NCBI RefSeq assembly: GCF_045679555.1
Contig: NC_092100.1
Span: 37,310,865 to 37,374,864, forward strand
DNA length: 64,000 nucleotides
Origin: Salvelinus alpinus
Taxonomy: Eukaryota; Chordata; Actinopteri; Salmoniformes; Salmonidae
Reading direction: 5' to 3'
Shown here: in pieces, positions 26,853-35,790 of the stretch
Layout: the number at the start of each line of letters is the position of its first letter
How positions within the stretch are numbered: position 1 is the first letter of the stretch
Notes under the pieces: model-generated
Told to the model about the DNA's origin: nothing
What the model saw: only the letters and a program-made list of their open reading frames with translations
Database searches by the model: none
Position numbers and translations under genes: made by a program

Positions 26853-28116
26853 TTAAATTTGACTCCAGCCAGCTGGTCTGCGCATGCTCTGAGGATGTGG
26901 ATGCCGTCTGGGCAGGCAGCCTTGCGAGGGTTAACACGTTTAAATGTCTTACTCACGTTGGCCACGGAGAAGGAGAGCTCACAGTCCTTGTTAGCGGACC
27001 GCGTCGGGGGCACTGTGTTATCCTCAAAGTTATCCTTAAAAGTCACAGTGGGTACAACATCTCCTATATACTTCCTGATAAACTCAGTCACCGTGTAGGT
27101 GTATTCGTCTTTGTTATTCTCGGAGGCTACCCGGAACATATCCCAGTCCGCATGATTCCGATTGGTCAGACCAGCGTTGAATAGTCCATAGCACGGGTAC
27201 TTCCTGTTTGAGTTTCTGCCTATATAGATTTGCCAAAGGGAGGGCGGGGGAGGGCCTTGTAGGCATCCCGGAAGTTGGAATAGCAGTGGTCGAGTGATTT
27301 AGCAGCACGAGTACTACATTCAATGTGTTGATAGAATTTCAGTAAACTTTTCCTCAAATTTGCTTTGTTAAAAACCCCAGCTACAAAAAATGCATAAAGT
27401 CCAGTGAAGTTCTTTGAGGGCCATCGTGGTATCGGCTTGAGGGGGAATATACACGACTGTGACTATAACCAAAAATAATTATCTTGGGAGGTAATACAGT
27501 CGTCATTTGATTGAGAGGGATTCTATGTCGGGTGTGTTATCACAATCACACCATGAGTAGTAATCATGAAACATACACCCCCGCCCTTCTTCTTCTTCCC
27601 GGAGAGATATTTATTCCTGTCTGCGCGATGGACTAAGAACCCAACTGGCTGTACGGACTCAGACAGAATAACCCTAGAGAGCAATGTTTCCGTGAAACAG
27701 AGTATGTTACAATCCTGATGTCTCTCTGGACGGAAATCCTCGCCCTGAGCTCATCAACTTTATTATCCAGAGACTGAACATTAGCGTGTAATATAATCGG
27801 AAGGGATTAGTGGTGTGCACGCCTCCTGAGTCGGACTAGAAGTTCACTCCGAATACCTCTTCTCTGCTGGCGTTGTTTTGGATTGGTCTCTGGAATCAGT
27901 TCAATTGCCCTGTGTGGTACGAAGAAAGGATCTGATTCGGGAAAGTCATAATCCTGGTCGTAATGCTGGTAATGCTGGTGAGTTACCGTCTCTCTGATGT
28001 ACAAAAGTTATTCAGCTGTATGTAATAACACAATACATTTTCTGGACTAGTAATGTAAGAAATAACACATAAAATGCAAAATACTGCTAAATTGCCTAGG
28101 GGGTTTCTATCGGCGC
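26853..28116 (-). pseudogene. LINE endonuclease and linker fragment
   Basis: Read on the minus strand from about 28004: RGIRSELLVRLRRRAHH, HANVQSLDNKVDELRA, the CFTET block, HRADRNKYLSGKKKKGGG + VCF, which are the usual landmarks of a LINE apurinic endonuclease, then FYQHIECSTRA and SLDHCYSNFRDAYKALPRP. The linker at 27139-26828 shows FIRKYIGDVVPTVTFKDN and SFSVANVSKTFKRVNPRKAA, then ACADQLAG. Reverse transcriptase is absent. Stops and shifts are numerous. The linker is related to that of the LINE at 41080-41538. Confidence 0.75.
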
Positions 28117-28216
28117 CACAAAATCTCAATTTAATCCATTTTAAATTCAGGCTGTAACACAACAAAATGTGTAAAAAGTCAAGGGATGTGAATACTTTCT
28201 GATGGCACTGTAGTTC

Positions 28217-29349
28217 TCAGGTCAAAATATTTAAGCAAATGATCCCAATTCTAATAGTAGCAGCTTCTGACTAGTTCATGATGTAGTAGCCTATGCTAGA
28301 TCTAATAGCTGTATTACATGAACTCAGACCTGGCTGACCTGTTGTTATTGTCTTCTGTGGAATTCATAATATTGTTGGACAGGTTTAAATGTTCTTTGTT
28401 CTTTGTATCCGTAGAGACAGTAATTTTTTCCTGTAGTCAATCCTCCAATCAGAAATTGCGAGAACACTCATTTAGAATGCCTGAAGCTTTAACAGTGTGT
28501 GTGTGTAAGTGTGTACGCAAGTGTTAAACTTCAAGAACATTGATGAGGGAGTATCAGAATGTTGTTTCTGATACAGATTAGTGTTTCCGTCCCTTACAGT
28601 CAAAACATAGTCTGCCTGTAACTCAATCTTTCTTTCGGGAGAAACTTTAGCTAATTAAACATTTTTGATTAATCACGATTAACTACAGAAAATCATGCAT
28701 TTAATCATAATTAATTTGTTTAATTGTTTGACAGCCCTAAGTCAAATACAGTACATCATTACATGCACCAGGGATGTGGTGTGCTCGTTGGCTGGCTTGC
28801 TATCCAATCAGCTACTGTAGCTGTGTTTGGGAGGCTGATTTTTGCATGGTATGACAGAGAGAGGTCAAGTGTCCTGACCTGTGATGATGATGATGACAGA
28901 TGACCCATCGTCATAGTGATGTGGTAATCTAATAAATCAGAGTAGAGTCAACAGGGTCATTGTTGAACACAGTAGATCAGTGTCAGTAGAGCATCATGGT
29001 AATGCTTCTCCTCCTCTGACTCTTAGAGATACACTGTCTCTCGATATCAGAACCAACACTAGAACAAAACCAAGCAAACCTCCCACATGTAACCTCTCTA
29101 TGTAACCATCCACCCTTGTCTAAGGTAATGGGTTGTTGTGTGGAGTGGAAAGCTACAGTACTGTAGCACTATTGAGCAGTTCAATTTGGCTTGATGAGCA
29201 GCCTGCAGACACAGCTGCGTGTGTGTGTGTGTGTTTGTGTGTGTGTGCATGCGTATGTGTGTGTGTGTGTGTGTACGTGTGTAAGTGTGTGCCTGTATGT
29301 GGAGTGCGTCTCAGGACCTCTCTCTCTCTCTCTCTGTGTGTGTGTCTCC
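28217..29349. other. non-coding stretch
   Basis: No supported gene. Contains a short GT run at 28495-28510 and the imperfect GT tract listed separately. Confidence 0.4.
29217..29340. repeat. imperfect (GT)n and (CT)n tracts
   Basis: GT runs broken by GTTTGT, GCATGCG and ACGTGTAAG variants, then (CT)n at 29320-29334. Confidence 0.9.
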
Positions 29350-29405
29350 ATACTTGAGTAAAAGTCTAAAAGTATTTGGTTTTAAATATACTTAAGTGTC
29401 TAAAG

Positions 29406-31488
29406 CATTTCTCAACGGCTGGCCATGCCTTCCACCTGGCTACTCCAACCTCGGCCAACAGCTCCGCCCCCCCCCCCCCCCCGCAGCTACTCGCCCAAGC
29501 GTCCCCAGCTTCTCCTTTACCCAAATCCAGATAGCAGATGTCCTGAAAGAGCTGCAAAACCTGGACCCATACAAATCAGTTGGGCTTGACAATCTAGACC
29601 CTCTATTTCTGAAACTATCCGCCGCCATTGTCGCAACCCCTATTACCAGCCTGTTCAACTTGTCTTTCATATCGTCTGAGATCCCCAAGGATTGGAAAGC
29701 TGCCGCGGTCATCCCCCTCTTCAAAGGAGGAGACACCCTGGATCCAAACTGTTACAGACCTATATCCATCCTGCCCTGCCTATCTAAGGTCTTCGAAAGC
29801 CAAGTTAATAAACAGATCACTGACCATCTCGAATCCCATCGTACCTTCTCCGCTGTGCAATCCGGTTTCCGAGCCGGTCACGGGTGCACCTCAGCCACGC
29901 TCAAGGTACTAAACGATATCATAACCGCCATTGATAAAAGACATTACTGTGCAGCCGTCTTCATCGACCTGGCCAAGGCTTTCGACTCTGTCAATCACCA
30001 TATTCTTATCGGCAGACTCAGTAGCCTCGGTTTTTCTGATGACTGCCTTGCCTGGTTCACCAACTACTTTGCAGACAGAGTTCAGTGTGTCAAATCGGAG
30101 GGCATGTTGTCCGGTCCTCTGGCAGTCTCTATGGGGGTACCACAGGGTTCAATTCTCGGGCCGACTCTTTTCTCTGTATATATCAATGATGTTGCTCTTG
30201 CTGCGGGCGATTCCCTGATCCACCTCTACGCAGACAACACCATTCTGTATACTTCTGGCCCTTCCTTGGACACTGTGCTATCTAACCTCCAAACGAGCTT
30301 CAATGCCATACAGCACTCCTTCCGTGGCCTCCAACTGCTCTTAAACGCTAGTAAAACCAAATGCATGCTTTTCAACCGTTCGCTGCCTGCACCCGCCCGC
30401 CCGACTAGCATCACCACCCTGGACGGTTCCAACCTAGAATATGTGGACATCTATAAATACCTAGGTGTCTGGCTAGACTGTAAACTCTCCTTCCAGACTC
30501 ATATTAAACATCTCCAATCCAAAATCAAATCAAGAATCGGCTTTCTATTTCGCAACAAAGCCTCCTTCACTCACGCCGCCAAACTCACCCTAGTAAAACT
30601 GACTATCCTACCGATCCTCGACTTCGGTGATGTCATCTACAAAATAGCTTCCAATACTCTACTCAGCAAACTAGATGCAGTTTATCATAGTGCCATCCGT
30701 TATGTTACTAAAACACCTTATACCACCCACCACTGCGACCTGTATGCTCTATTCGGCTGGCCCTCGCTACATATTCGTCGCCAGACCCACTGGCTCCAGG
30801 TCATCTATAAGTCCATGCTAGGTAAAGCTCCGCCTTATCTCAGTTCACTGGTCACGATATCAACACCCACCCGTAGCACGCGCTCCAGCAGGTATATCTC
30901 ACTGATCATCCCAAAAGCCAACACCTCATTTGGCCGCCTGTCCTTCCAGTTCTCTGCTGCCTGTGACTGGAACGAATTGCAAAAATCGCTGAAGTTGGAG
31001 ACTTTTATTTCCCTCACCACCTTTAAACATCTGCTATCTGAGCAGCTAACCGATCGCTGCTGCTGTACATAGTCCATCTGTAAACAACCCACCCAATTTA
31101 CCTACCTCATCCCCTTACTGTTTTTATTTATTTTTCTGCTCTTTTGCACACCAGTATCTCTACTTGCTCATGATCATCTGATGATTTATCACTCCAGTGT
31201 TAATCTGCTAAATTGTAATTATTCGCTCCTATGGCCTATTTATTGCCTACCTCATGCCTTTTACACACAATGTATATAGACAAATTTTGTTTTTTTTCCT
31301 ACTGTGTTATTGACTTGTTTATTGTTTACTCCATGTGTAACTCTGTGTTGTTGTCTGTTCACACTGCTATGCTTTATCTTGGCCAGGTCGCAGTTGTAAA
31401 TGAGAACTTGTTCTCTACTAGCCTACCTGGTTAAATAAAGGTGAAATAAAATTTTAAAAAAATAAATAAAAAAATAATGTAATTTCTC
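29406..31488 (+). mobile_element. RSg-1-like LINE, 5'-truncated
   Basis: Flanked by near-identical copies of AAATATACTTAAGTRTCWAAAG (29384-29405 and 31489-31510), the probable target duplication. The 3' end has TTATCTTGGCCAGGTCGCAG, GTAAATGAGAACTTGTTCTC and GGTTAAATAAAGGTGAAATA, then A-rich sequence. The tail block is shared with the SINE at 42430-42612. Confidence 0.85.
29411..31072 (+). pseudogene. LINE reverse transcriptase, long open frame but altered catalytic box
   Basis: An open frame of about 550 residues covers the reverse transcriptase without the endonuclease. Landmarks: YKSVGLDNLDPLFLKL, NCYRPISILPCLSKVFE, QSGFRAGHGCTSAT, FIDLAKAFDSVNH (motif A), GVPQGSILGPTLFSVYIND (motif B), LYADNTILYT (motif C) and KYLGVWLDCKLSF. 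The second aspartate of the YADD box is asparagine (AAC), which should abolish DNA synthesis. A C-run of about 17 at 29467-29483 near the N-terminus encodes Pro residues and is slippage-prone. No in-frame stop is present up to 31072, so the copy is relatively young. No authentic start codon belongs to the truncated frame. Confidence 0.85.
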
Positions 31489-31615
31489 AAATATACTTAA
31501 GTATCAAAAGTATAAGTAGAAATCATTTCCAATTCCGTATATTAAGCAAACCAGATGGCACCTTTTTCTTGTTTTTTTAATTTACCAATGACCAGGGGCA
31601 CACTCCAACACTCAG

Positions 31616-32093
31616 TGTCACGCCCTGGCCTTAGTATTATTTGTTTTCTTTATTATTTTAGTTAGGTCAGGGTGTGACATGGGGTATGTGTGTGTTTTGG
31701 GTGATTATATGGTATAGGGGGTGTTGGTTGTAGTGTATGGGTTTGTGTTGAGTGTATGTGTCTAGGTATGTCTATGGTTGAGTGTAGGTGTTTAGGAAAG
31801 TCTATGGTTGCCTGATTTGGTTCTCAATCAGAGACAGCTGGTTATTGTTGTCTCTGATTGGGAGCCATATTTAAGGTAGCCATAGGCTTTAGGTGTTTGT
31901 GGGTAATTGTCTATGTCTATGTTGAACGTTTGTTGCTTTTTGTGTGCACTAACGTTTATAGCTTCACGGTCGTTTGTTGTTTTGTTTTGTTTTGTGTAGT
32001 GTTCGTTTTCGTGTTTTTTCCTCTTCTAATAAAAGAAGATGTTCTTTTCACGCGCTGCGCCTTGGTCCGTCTCTCCTCCACACGATCGTGACA
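31616..32093 (+). repeat. 5' LTR
   Basis: TGTCACGCCCTGG...CACGATCGTGACA. Has a polyadenylation-type AATAAA at about 32027. Differs from the 3' LTR mainly by a small indel in the ATTATATGGT region and a few substitutions. Confidence 0.92.
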
Positions 32094-32422
32094 GAATTAC
32101 CCACCAAACAAGGATCAAGCAGCGTGATCAGTGGCAACAGGAGCAAGGAACAAAGGATTCATGGACATGGGAGGAGATATTGGATGGTAAGGGACCTTGG
32201 GCACAACCGGGAGAATATCGCCTCCCTCGTGAAGAGCTGGAGGCAGCGAAAGCCGAGAGGAGGCGATATGAGGAGGCAGCACGGAGGCAAGGCTGGAAGC
32301 CCGCAAAATGTCTTGAGGGGGGCTTAGAGGTAGTGGGCCGAGGGCAGGTAGGAGACCTGCGCCCACTTCCCAGGCTAACCGTGGAGAGCGGGAGTACGGG
32401 CGGACACCGTGTTACGCAGTAG
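32094..32422 (+). CDS. small charged protein of the LTR element (unknown function)
   Basis: The frame after the 5' LTR includes WTWEEILDGKGPWAQPGEY + RLP, REELEAAKAERRRYEEAA and RRQGWKPAKCLEGG. It is hydrophilic, with a predicted helical, possibly coiled-coil Glu/Arg segment. It ends in a stop at 32422, just before the proline-rich frame, which lies in another phase and is open from about 32380. No gag motif (zinc knuckle, major homology region) was recognised. An ATG in the 5' LTR (32039) could start it, but the true start is unknown. The two frames may once have been one, broken by a frameshift. Confidence 0.45.
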
Positions 32423-34254
32423 AGCGCACGGTGTCTCCTGTACGTGTTCATAGCCCGGTGCGGGTTATTCCACCTCCCCGCACTGGTAGGGCTAGATTGG
32501 GCATTGAGCCAGGTGCCATGAAGCCGGCTCAACGCGTCTGGTCTCCAGTGCGTCTCCTCGGGCCGGCTTACATGGCACCAGCCTTATGCATGGTGTCCCC
32601 GGTTCGCCTACATAGCCCGGTGCGGGTTATTCCACCTCCCCGCACTGGGCGGGCGACGGGGACCATTCAACCAGGTAAGGTTGGGCAGGCTCGGTGCTCA
32701 AGGGAGTCAGTACGCCTGCACGGTCCGGTATTTCCGGCGCCACCTCCCCGCCCCAGTCCAGTTCCACCATTGCCTACACCACGCACCAGGCTTCCAGTGT
32801 GTCTCCAGAGCCCTGTTCCTCCTCCACGCACTCGTCCAATGGTGCGTGTCTCCCGCCCATTACCACCTGTGCCTACGCCACGCACCAAGTCTCCTGTGCG
32901 TCTCCAGAGTCCTGTGCATCCTGTTGCTGCTCCCCGCACTAGCCCTGAGATGCGTGTCCCCAGCCCGGTACCACCAGTTCCGGCACCACGCATTAGGCCT
33001 AATGTGCGTCTCCAGGGTCAAGTATGCCCTGTTCCTTCTCCCCGCACTAGCCTTGAGATGCGTGTCTCCAGCCCGGTACCACCAGTTCCGGCACCACGCA
33101 CCAGGCCTACAGTGCGCCTCATCCGGCCAGAGCCATCCGTCTCCCCAGCGCCATCTGAGCCATCCGTCTCCCCAGCGCCATCTGAGCCATCCGTCTCCCC
33201 AGCGCCATCTGAGCCATCCGTCTCCCCAGCGCCATCTGAGCCATCCGTCTCCCCAGCGCCATCTGAGCCATCCGTCTCCCCAGCGCCATCTGAGCCATCC
33301 GTCTCCCCAGCGCCGTCTGAGCCATCCGTCTGCCCAGTGCCGTCTGAGCCATCCGTCTGCCCAGTGCCGTCTGAGCCATCCATCTGTCCCGAGCCATTAG
33401 AGCCGCCCGTCTGTCCCGAGCCGTCAGAGCCGTTCGTCGGTCAGGAGCTGCTAGAGCCATTCGTCAGACAGGATCTGCCAGAGCCGCCAACCAGACAGGA
33501 TCTGCCAGAGCCGCCAACCAGACAGGATCTGCCAGAGCCGCCAACCAGACAGGATCTGCCAGAGCCGCCAACCAGACAGGATCTGCCAGAGCCGCCAACC
33601 AGACAGGATCTGCCAGAGCCGCCAACCAGACAGGATCTGCCAGAACCGCCAACCAGACAGGATCTGCCAGAGCCGCCAGCGAGCCATGAGCGTCCAGAGC
33701 CGCCAGCGAGCCATGAGCGTCCAGAGCCGCCAGCGAGCCATGAGCGTCCAGAGCCGCCAGCCTACCATGAGCGTCCAGAGCCGTCAGCCTGCCATGAGCG
33801 TCCAGAGCCGTCAGCCTGCCATGGGCGTCCAGAGCCGTCAGCCAGCCATGGGCGTCCAGAGCCGTCCGCCAGCCATGGGCTGCCAGAGTCGCCCGCCAGC
33901 CATGGGCAGCCAGAGTCGCCCGCCAGCCATGGGCAGCCAGAGTCGCCCGCCAGCCATGGGCAGCCAGAGTCGCCCGCCAGCCATGGGCAGCCAGAGTCGC
34001 CCGCCAGCCATGGGCAGCCAGAGTCGCCCGCCAGCCATGGGCAGCCAGAGTCGCCCGCCAGCCATGGGCAGCCAGAGTCGCCCGCCAGCCATGGGCAGCC
34101 AGAGTCGCCCGCCAGCCATGAGCAGCCAGAGTCGCCAGTCAGCCGGGATCGGCTGAATCCGCCAGTCAGCCAGGATCTACCAGAGACACCGAAGCGGATA
34201 TTGACAATGCTGGAGTGGGGGCCACGTCCCGCACCCGAGCCGCCGCCATATTAG
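32383..34254 (+). CDS. proline-rich tandem-repeat protein of the LTR element
   Basis: An open frame of more than 600 residues. The first part (to about 33125) repeats a 20-24-residue theme, SPVPPVPAPRTRPTVRL and variants. The second part (33130-34183) is about 39 copies of a nonapeptide coded by 27-bp units, in four blocks: EPSVSPAPS, EPPTRQDLP, EPPASHERP and ESPASHGQP, linked by intermediates. Every unit keeps the 27-bp length, so the frame never breaks. No catalytic domain, signal peptide or membrane segment is seen; the product would be disordered, Pro/Ser/Glu rich. No ATG is placed at its head; GTG at 32431 only marks the repeat start. It may be made as a fusion or by frameshift from the preceding frame, or not at all. 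Confidence 0.55.
   Translation, partial: GEREYGRTPCYAVERTVSPVRVHSPVRVIPPPRTGRARLGIEPGAMKPAQRVWSPVRLLGPAYMAPALCMVSPVRLHSPVRVIPPPRTGRATGTIQPGKVGQARCSRESVRLHGPVFPAPPPRPSPVPPLPTPRTRLPVCLQSPVPPPRTRPMVRVSRPLPPVPTPRTKSPVRLQSPVHPVAAPRTSPEMRVPSPVPPVPAPRIRPNVRLQGQVCPVPSPRTSLEMRVSSPVPPVPAPRTRPTVRLIRPEPSVSPAPSEPSVSPAPSEPSVSPAPSEPSVSPAPSEPSVSPAPSEPSVSPAPSEPSVSPAPSEPSVCPVPSEPSVCPVPSEPSICPEPLEPPVCPEPSEPFVGQELLEPFVRQDLPEPPTRQDLPEPPTRQDLPEPPTRQDLPEPPTRQDLPEPPTRQDLPEPPTRQDLPEPPTRQDLPEPPASHERPEPPASHERPEPPASHERPEPPAYHERPEPSACHERPEPSACHGRPEPSASHGRPEPSASHGLPESPASHGQPESPASHGQPESPASHGQPESPASHGQPESPASHGQPESPASHGQPESPASHGQPESPASHGQPESPASHEQPESPVSRDRLNPPVSQDLPETPKRILTMLEWGPRPAPEPPPY
33130..34183 (+). repeat. 27-bp minisatellite inside the LTR element
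   Basis: Units such as GAGCCATCCGTCTCCCCAGC + GCCATCT, GAGCCGCCAACCAGACAGGA + TCTGCCA and GAGTCGCCCGCCAGCCATGG + GCAGCCA follow each other without a length change. Neighbouring units are nearly identical inside a block, pointing to recent local expansion. Confidence 0.95.
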
Positions 34255-34326
34255 GGCCCACCCCGGACCCTCCCTTTATATGTCAGGTTTTGCGGCCGGA
34301 GTCCGCACATTTTGGGGGGGGGGTAC

Positions 34327-34814
34327 TGTCACGCCCTGGCCTTAGTATTATTTGTTTTCTTTATTATTTTAGTTAGGTCAGGGTGTGACATGGGGTATGT
34401 GTGTGTTTTGGGTGATTATATGGTATTATATGGTGATTATATGGTTGGTTGTAGTGTATGGGTTTGTGTTGAGTGTATGTGTCTAGGTATGTCTATGGTT
34501 GAGTGTAGGTGTTTAGGAAAGTCTATGGTTGCCTGATTTGGTTCTCAATCAGAGACAGCTGGTTATTGTTGTCTCTGATTGAGAGCCATATTTAAGGTAG
34601 CCATAGGCTTTAGGTGTTTGTGGGTAATTGTCTATGTCTATGTTGAACGTTTGTTGCTTTTTGTGTGCACTAACGTTTATAGCTTCACGGTCGTTTGTTG
34701 TTTTGTTTTGTTTTGTGTAGTGTTCGTTTTCGTGTTTTTTCCTCTTCTAATAAAAGAAGATGTTCTTTTCACGCGCTGCGCCTTGGTCCGTCTCTCCTCC
34801 ACACGATTGTGACA
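34327..34814 (+). repeat. 3' LTR
   Basis: TGTCACGCCCTGG...CACGATTGTGACA, with an extra ATTATATGGT duplication compared with the 5' LTR. Confidence 0.92.
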
Positions 34815-35237
34815 CTCAGACATCATTTACAAACAAAGCATGTTTGTTTAGTGAGTCAGCCAGATCAGAGGCAGTCGGGATGACCAGGGATGTTATCTTG
34901 ATAAGTGTGTGAATTTGACCACTTTCCTGTCCTGCATTCAAAATGTAACAAGTACTTTTGGGTGTCAGGGAAACGTATGGAGTAAAAAGTATAATATTTT
35001 CTTTAGGAATGTAGCGATGTAAAAGTTGTCCAAAATATAAATAGTAAAGTACAGATACCCCCCCCCCAAAAACAACTTAAGTAGTACTTTAAAGTATTTT
35101 TACTTAAGTACTTTACACCACTGTGAAAGGTTTCTATTCGGTTCTAATAGGCCATTGAGGGAACGTTTCATGATGGTCAAGGGGACGTCGCATGATGGTC
35201 CCAAGGGAACGCTGTCTGGGGGACCTTTGTCTAGTTC

Positions 35238-35641
35238 TATCACGGATCAAGGTAAGATCCAAGTGCAGACTGTGTGAAGTAACAATGTTTATTGTAACAA
35301 CAGGGGCAGGCAAACGAGATGTCAAGGCAGGTAGGGGTCGATAATCCAGAGTAGGAGGAAAGGTACAGGACGGCAGGCAGGCTCAGGATCAGCGACAGGC
35401 AGAGTGGTCAGGCAGGCGGGCTCAGAGTCAGGACAGGCAATGGTCAAACCCAGTAGGGCGAGAAAAGAGAAACTGGAAAAGGCAGGAGCTGAGACAAAAT
35501 GCTGATAGGCTTGAACAAACAAGACGAACTGGCACAGACAGACAGAAAACACAGGATAAATGGATAAATGGGGAAGATGGGTGAGACCTGGAGGGGGCGG
35601 AGACAAGCACAATGACAGGTGAAACAGATCAGGGCGTGACA
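35238..35641 (-). mobile_element. solo LTR
   Basis: A 404-bp LTR, starting TGTCACGCCCTGATC on the minus strand and ending CCGTGATA, is flanked by the perfect 5-bp duplication AGTTC (35233-35237 and 35642-35646). An AATAAA signal lies near its minus-strand 3' end (about 35287). No internal region remains, so it arose by recombination between two LTRs. Confidence 0.85.
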
Positions 35642-35790
35642 AGTTCCCTATAAGTTACCAGGACGTCACTGATGACCATGACAGGACATTTTTAGGATGT
35701 TCTCAGAACTTTCATTTTACTAGTCAGGACTATTTTGGGACTAACCCGGGACAAACCAGGAACTAGACAAAATATCAGGAGGATACAGGT

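Larger units (their letters stand above)
18738..28213 (-). mobile_element. Tc1-like transposon split by nested insertions
   Basis: Pieces at 18738-19011, 24149-24716, 25373-25932 and about 28117-28213 join as one element when later insertions are removed. The left piece has CCACATTATCTTGTG + TTACAG; the right end reads CAGGCTGTAACACAACAAAA then AAGTCAAGGGATGTGAATAC and GGCACTGTA. Together they make the usual Tc1 inverted ends, although the outer left end is missing. Removing 24717-25372 restores a continuous CCATTAA/ACTCTG junction. Confidence 0.75.
31616..34814 (+). mobile_element. complete non-autonomous LTR retroelement
   Basis: Two LTRs of about 478 and 488 bp, beginning TGTCACGCCC and ending GTGACA, are flanked by the 5-bp duplication CTCAG (31611-31615 and 34815-34819). 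A G-rich tract ending TTTTGGGGGGGGGGTAC precedes the 3' LTR as polypurine tract. The interior (32094-34326) has no gag, protease, reverse transcriptase or integrase; it holds a short charged frame and a long proline-rich repeat frame. It must borrow enzymes from another element. Confidence 0.9.
29350..35124. mobile_element. non-autonomous DNA element with CAGTGGTG-type ends, split by two insertions
   Basis: The left remnant (29350-29405) reads TACTTGAGTAAAAGTCTAAA; the right part (34815-35124) ends AAGTACTTTACACCACTG. The middle (31489-31615) has TAAGCAAACCAGATGGCACC. By recall these are consecutive parts of one salmonid repeat dominated by AAGTACTTTTACTTAAG motifs, interrupted by a LINE and then an LTR element. 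Its outermost left end is missing. Superfamily not proven. Confidence 0.6.

Noticed and set aside
31858..32091. Hydrophobic 77-residue frame in each LTR
   Set aside because: It lies wholly inside the LTRs, in TTTTGT-rich sequence, and resembles no known protein.
32039..32093. ATG in the 5' LTR as a proven start of the element's first protein
   Set aside because: Possible, but nothing in the sequence decides between it and a later or spliced start.
33018..34119. Minus-strand and alternate-frame repeats such as DGSDGAGET, WLAALADPV and MGSQSRPPA
   Set aside because: Shadow frames of the 27-bp minisatellite; they have the same period and no independent support.
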